Source: Gongronella butleri (Eukaryota > Mucoromycota > Mucoromycetes > Mucorales > Cunninghamellaceae). Taken from it: DNA of 64,000 bases. The DNA is taken from positions 806,001 through 870,000 of the forward strand of contig JAIWZP010000002.1 of the NCBI GenBank assembly GCA_025201375.1, given 5' to 3'. This document shows positions 59,660 to 64,000 of this stretch, piece by piece. Both the position numbers and the translations under genes were made by a program. The notes below the pieces were generated by a model, which was given only the letters and a program-made list of their open reading frames with translations, ran no database searches and was not told the DNA's origin. The stretch's first letter is position 1, and each line of letters opens with the position of its first letter.

Positions 59660-61194
59660 TCAGCGCATGGCGGAGGAGGCCATTGGTGGTGCTGCAGCAG
59701 CGGATGACAGGCCCTCGGTGGCACATGTGCCTAATTTGGCAATCTGGTCTCTTTCGCAGCAATAATGAGGGCCGCCAAATGACGCGCTTTGTGATGCTTT
59801 TTGTGCCGTGGCTCGCGTTTGGTGATGCCGTGCCGATGCGGATCGTGATGCACGCGTGTGATGTTGATGCGGTGGATGATGATGAGGATGATGAGAATGA
59901 CAATGAGAAGGTGGAGGAGGATGCGGGTCCATTGCGGGATCACACCGAGGGTCATGATGCCGACAATGCGCAATATTGGCGGAAGAACACGTCGAGGAGG
60001 CACATGCACGATGATTTGCAGCCATGGCAGCATACGGTGGACGATGATGATGGTCGAGTGAGGAATGGTCGTAGTGATGATGGTAGTGGTAATGATGATG
60101 GTGGTAGAAATAGTCGTTTTGTGGTTGTTCCGTGTGCTTTGCTGGTATTGGCGCGTCAGTGGACTGCATGGTAACACGGGGTGGCCCGGAATGGCATGTG
60201 ACACCAAGGCAATGAGCACATGCACCTGAAGACGGGGCGGATGGCAAGGTTGCATGGGTAGAATTGGCCAAATTGGCCGACGACGACGACGCGCCTTTGT
60301 TTTCGACGGCTTCCAGGGTGTCGCGGCGTCGATGCTGCAGCAGACGCAGGTCAGGCACTGAGTAGCTTGTCTGTCGTGAACGCACGAGCCTCAATTCGTG
60401 CTCCAGGCGTTCCTGCAGCGATGGAAGCGCCTGCGGTGGGGCCAAGTCCTCATCACGCAGCAATAGTTTGTACCTATGTTTAGTGGGTGCTGACTTTTCG
60501 GCATGATCATGCTTCTCCTCACCAGCGGGCTAAAAAAAGACACACAAAAAAAAAAGTGGGGATGCGCGCGTGTCAAATCATTGGCTGATTTTTGCTCTTT
60601 TTTTCTTTTTTCTTCTTTTTTCTTTCTGATTTTTACGTCCATTTCTTGGCCATTGCCGTTGTGTGTGATAGACGACGCCCCTGGTGACTCGAGCAGCATA
60701 TCTTCAGTTGCTAAAAATGAATGAACAAAAAAAAGGGGGTCGAAATGATGAATAAAAAAAAAAAAGGCGAAAATGGCGTGGCAACGCACCTGGATTGGGA
60801 GGCGATGAGATGGCCCTGTGTGGCATGGGAGATGACAAGGCTAGCGACGACCGCGTTGGTCGCGCTGAGGGTGAACACGGTTGCTTTGCGGCTAAAAATA
60901 ACGTGTAAACAAAAAAATTGCTTGGCTTTTTTTTTTTTTTTTTTTTAAAAAAAATCACTTGCGATTGTCGGCATGCGGCAGTAATTCCTTCATAATCTCG
61001 TCCATCAGGCTCGTGCCATATTTGAACTGATTGGACGATGAAAACAAGGCCCATTTGTCACGTTGTTCGGGCATAATGGCAGATGATGATGACACGACGC
61101 GATCCGGTGCAAACGATGTCGTGGCCACGGAGCTGCCTTGCGTGAGCACTGACCGCTTGTTCTTGTCTCGTCGTCTGAAGAAGAAGAACCCCAT
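59660..61194 (-). CDS. Orphan Ser/Pro- and His-rich protein, GC-AG intron
   Basis: Predicted 425-residue protein from exons 61194-60963, 60891-60790, 60710-60637 and 60529-59660. The N terminus (MGFFFFRRRDKNKRSV, then KWALFSSSNQFKYGTSLMDEIMKEL near 46-73) looks folded; exon 2 is Ser/Pro-rich (SARPTRSSLALSSPMPHR); exon 4 has a charged helix (ALPSLQERLEHELRLVR) and RQTSYSVPDLRLLQHRRR, then a His/Tyr-rich region (HHHHYHYHHHYDH) and Ser/Ala end. Frame continuity requires a GC-AG intron 1 with the donor GCAAGT, since the only nearby GT donor leads to a stop. Not recognised; a signalling or scaffold protein is possible. It sits 437 bases upstream of the chitin synthase on the same strand. Confidence 0.65.
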
Positions 61195-61734
61195 AAAAAC
61201 AAGGTGTTTAATAAAAAAAAAACAAGTAAAGGGGGACCAAAACGAGGGAAGGGGGGCTCAAAAAGAGAGAAAAAGGGCAAAAAAGAAGAAGAGGCAAACG
61301 GAGCACTTCTGATTTATAGGCTACATGAATACGCTTTCATTCAGGGTGAAACGCAATTGCCCCGGCCAAAGGCGTCGAGGGAGGCGATGAAAATCACCAA
61401 AAAAATAAAAAGGAGGGAGAGTCCATGCTCCTTCGTTCTTCCCCTTTTCTGGCCACTCTCTGTAGAACGCGCTTGTTTTCAACCTAATGCAACCCTCCAT
61501 AAGTCTCCTCCCCCCTTGCATGAAAAAAATAGAAGATGCACGCACGCACGCGTCATCACGCCTCCTTTTTTTATCATTGTCACCATTGTGAACCTAATTC
61601 AGCTTTGCATGATGGGGCAAATGGTTGTTTTATTTGATCAAAAGTAGTCTGAAAAAGCTAAATGGAAAAAGGCAGGGATGGCGAGAGAAAAAAAAAAGGG
61701 GGGGGGAAAGGGGAAAACAAGAGATTTTTTTTTT
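61195..61734. other. Intergenic region between eIF5 and orphan gene
   Basis: 3' flank of eIF5 and promoter of the orphan gene (both -). Purine-rich stretches and a CACG run near 61540; no gene. Confidence 0.6.
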
Positions 61735-63205
61735 TTACTCGTCGTCGGATTCTTCCTCTTCCGACGCGTTCTCGAGCCACTCGAGGAAGGGCTTTGCCTC
61801 CTTTTTGACCTGCTTGGACACTTCCTTGTCGACGTATTTCTTGGATGGCTTTTCGCCCCACTTCAAAAAGACGTCGTCTTCGATGATGTCGACGTCGTAG
61901 AGCTTCATGAGGATACCAGGGACCTTTTTGAGCAGTGCATCCTTGTACTCGAGGCCGACGAGGCGTTCGAGGCCACCGAGCACGGCCTTTTGGTGCTTTT
62001 CGCCGTCGACAAACTTGCGCAGCAATTTTGCGCGTTTGGGAATCTGGGCGCCAATGTTGGCATCAAAGATGCACTGCACGAGCACCTGGCACGCCTTGTA
62101 CTTGCCAAGCACGCCCAATTCCTCGGCCTTTTGCAAAATGTCGTCATCGGCCGCGTCTTGCTGCGCTTCGAGCCACGCGCCAAACAGCTCGTACTTGTTT
62201 TCAACATCGTCGTCGTCATCGTCATTGCCACCGGCGCCAAACGCGCCGCCCAAGTTCTTGACCGACAGCTCCTGCATGCGCGCCGCCACGGCCGCGTCGC
62301 TGGTATCTTCGGACCAATCCTCTTGTGCGAGCTGGCTGACCATGTTCAGGCCCTGCGCCTCCTTGTTGATGCGCATCGAGATGATATCGTCATCATCATC
62401 GTCCTCCTCTTGCACAAAGCCCGCGCCACCCTCGACGGCGTCATTGGCCTGCGCCGTCGCCGCTTGCCGCAGCTTGCGCAATTGCTTGTTGGCCGTCGCA
62501 GGCGGGTTCTTGAGGATAAATGTCGCCAACTTGTGACGCATGTCCGCCATGTTGCGCGCACCGCACGCCTTGCAGTCCATCCAAATATCGTCATTCTTGA
62601 TGATCTAAGAATTGAGAAGAAAAAAAATTGCAATGTGTCAATTTTTTTTTTCATTTTGCACCCATTTTTCATTTTTTTCGGTTTTTTTTCTTTTGCAGCA
62701 CGTGACTTACAATGTCCGTCTCGGGATTGCGGCAGGACGAGCAAAGGACAAACTTGGAGATGAAGCCGTCCAGGATATTTTGCAGCTTGTCGGCGTCGTG
62801 TTCGCCATTCACAATGTAACGCTCGTTCTTGTCATCGCACTTGACTTGGGCGCCAAGTTCACAGCCAAAGAACTTTGTGGGGTCTATAGAAGGAGAGAAA
62901 GGCGAGAAGAAATGAGCCATTGAACAACATGCGGACGAGAAAAAGAAAAAAAAAGGCGGAAAATGTGAGAAACCGGGTACTTACACGAAGGAGGGCGGGA
63001 CAGAGCGCGCGCAATTTCAACCATGTTGGGCACCACGGTCTTGATGCCATTGCCTTTGCCTTCAACCTAAAGACAAGCAAGAAAAAAAAAGGATGAGATG
63101 CGGCCCAATTGGCACTTTTCTTTTGCTTACCTTGGAAATAAGGCGAGGCATCTTGTAACGATAGAAGGAATCCTTCACATCACGTCGAACGTTGATAGCA
63201 GCCAT
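61735..63205 (-). CDS. TIF5: Translation initiation factor eIF5
   Basis: GTPase-activating protein for eIF2 in the 43S/48S complex, also organising the multifactor complex. Exons 63205-63131, 63066-62985, 62883-62711 and 62604-61735 give 399 residues (yeast 405). The N-terminal domain has YRYKMPRL with Arg16 as the catalytic arginine finger, [14 protein letters not shown], and a zinc site C100-x2-C103 and C121-x2-C124. An acidic linker (about 165-180) leads to the C-terminal W2/HEAT domain, which ends in the aromatic/acidic box [17 protein letters not shown] that binds eIF2-beta and eIF3c. Start chosen at [10 protein letters not shown], matching family N termini. Identification is firm. Confidence 0.96.
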
Positions 63206-63821
63206 GTTGAATAAGAATTGAGAGTGAATTCAAAGAGGGAAAGAGGGAAAAAAAGAGTAAAATGTGGAAAAAAAAAGAGAGAGAAAAAGCTAAACCAAAG
63301 TGGAAGGGATATGAGAGAAAAAAAGTGGAAGAGGGCAAAAAGTTAGGTGGATTGATGCTTCTTTTTGACCTTGAGTAGTTGATGTTCTATATTGTTGTCG
63401 AATGTGGAGTATTGCTTCCAGTCCAATAATGAAAAATGCATGAACTAATGTTGAGTAGCTAGCTGGGGACCTTTTTGGGAGAGGTGGATAAGCAAAAGAG
63501 GGGGGATTGAACAAAAATTTGAAAAAGAGGGGGGCAAGACTTTGAAAAGACAGTGAGCTGAAGAAAAAAAAGAAACAACAAAAAAAAATCTTCTGCCTTT
63601 TAAAGGCGTTGACCCAAAAGGTTGTGACGGGCCAGGATTTTGCCGGCACCGCTGCCCCCCACCCCATTACGAACTCCGCGCCACGACTTTGATTTCGCAA
63701 TGCCGCTGTCAAAGGGGTTTCACCTTTTTTTTTTTTTTCTTTCTTTTTCTTTTCGCATTTTTGTATGCTTGCTTTGCTTCGCCCTGCTCTTTTTTTCAAG
63801 CCTAACTTGTTTACTCGCACC
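63206..63821. promoter_or_regulatory. Divergent promoter region of eIF5 and HINT genes
   Basis: 616 bases between divergent start codons; T/C-rich leader before 63822 and purine-rich (C/T on the coding strand) before the eIF5 start. No gene; a 64-codon frame here has no features. Confidence 0.5.
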
Positions 63822-64000
63822 ATGTCCTCTGCTCACTTGAATGACGATTGCATTTTCTGCAAAATTATTCGGTAAAATCAACTTTTTTTTTTTTAGCTTC
63901 CTCCTTTTTTTTTTTTTTAGCCCTTGTCGCTCAGCTGCCGTCTTTATTTTTAGTGGTGAGATCCCCTCGTTCAAGCTTGTGGAGACGGACAAGTCGTAAG
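63822..64000 (+). CDS. HNT1: HINT/HIT-family nucleotide hydrolase, N-terminal part
   Basis: Start of a histidine-triad hydrolase cut by the window edge. Exon 1 is 63822-63871 and exon 2 is 63954-63995, followed by gtaag at 63996-64000. The joined start has DDCIFCKIIRGEIPSFKL, the characteristic N terminus of HINT1/Hnt1, which hydrolyse adenosine phosphoramidates. The CxxC is of the zinc-binding kind seen in many HIT proteins. The His triad itself lies beyond the window. Gene symbol by resemblance only. Confidence 0.85.

Noticed and set aside
60460..60475. Extra intron with gtac donor near 60470 in the orphan gene
   Set aside because: The frame runs through without interruption (HRYKLLLRDED), so no intron is needed.

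Overview
The window is nuclear DNA of a fungus, most likely an early-diverging Mucoromycota lineage. The basis is inference from gene content: a CotH-family secreted kinase-like protein, a chitin synthase fused to a myosin motor, Zn2Cys6 and C2H2 regulators, a DUF1752 protein, a small Ser/Gly/Asn/Tyr-rich protein of a kind I associate with Mucoromycota, and short GT-AG introns with long A and T homopolymers. I model 25 protein genes on both strands. No rRNA, tRNA, CRISPR array, bacterial-type operon or transposase gene was seen. Most models were built by chaining exons by hand with phase checks, so splice sites are predictions.

Layout. 1-2.9 kb has no recognisable gene. 2.9-8 kb holds a C2H2 factor, a four-span Kei1-like membrane protein and S-adenosylhomocysteinase, all on +. 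10-17 kb holds a KNH-domain secreted protein with an apparent frameshift, an Mpv17/PMP22 protein and a DUF1752 regulator on -. 19-21.8 kb is a small low-complexity protein followed by a repeat island. 21.8-36.5 kb is dense: an ArsB/NhaD-type transporter (-), ribosomal protein L13 (+), a 1,011-residue Zn2Cys6 factor (+), ribosomal protein S10 (-), a coiled-coil protein (-), ribosomal protein L10 (-) and a 149-residue orphan (+). 37.7-48.7 kb holds a CotH protein (-), two tentative membrane-protein genes (-), a DNAJC17-like protein (+), a one-span protein (-), a UAF30-like SWIB protein (-) and a ZIP zinc transporter (+). 48.7-52.8 kb is a second repeat island containing a near-perfect 0.43-kb-arm inverted repeat. 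52.8-64 kb holds the chitin synthase/myosin gene (-), a His-rich orphan (-), eIF5 (-) and the first two exons of a HINT/HIT hydrolase (+) cut by the window edge.

Functional themes. Translation (L13, S10, L10, eIF5) and cell surface or secretion (chitin synthase, KNH protein, CotH, Kei1-like) dominate, with several transcription or chromatin regulators (C2H2, Zn2Cys6, DUF1752, SWIB). The genes look like independent eukaryotic units, not a gene cluster. The least explained content is in the repeats: a roughly 0.75-kb family with three near-full copies and one fragment, a second family with two copies about 29 kb apart, one of which is followed directly by the inverted repeat, and two islands rich in the words TACTGTA/TACAGTA and ATGATA/TATCAT.
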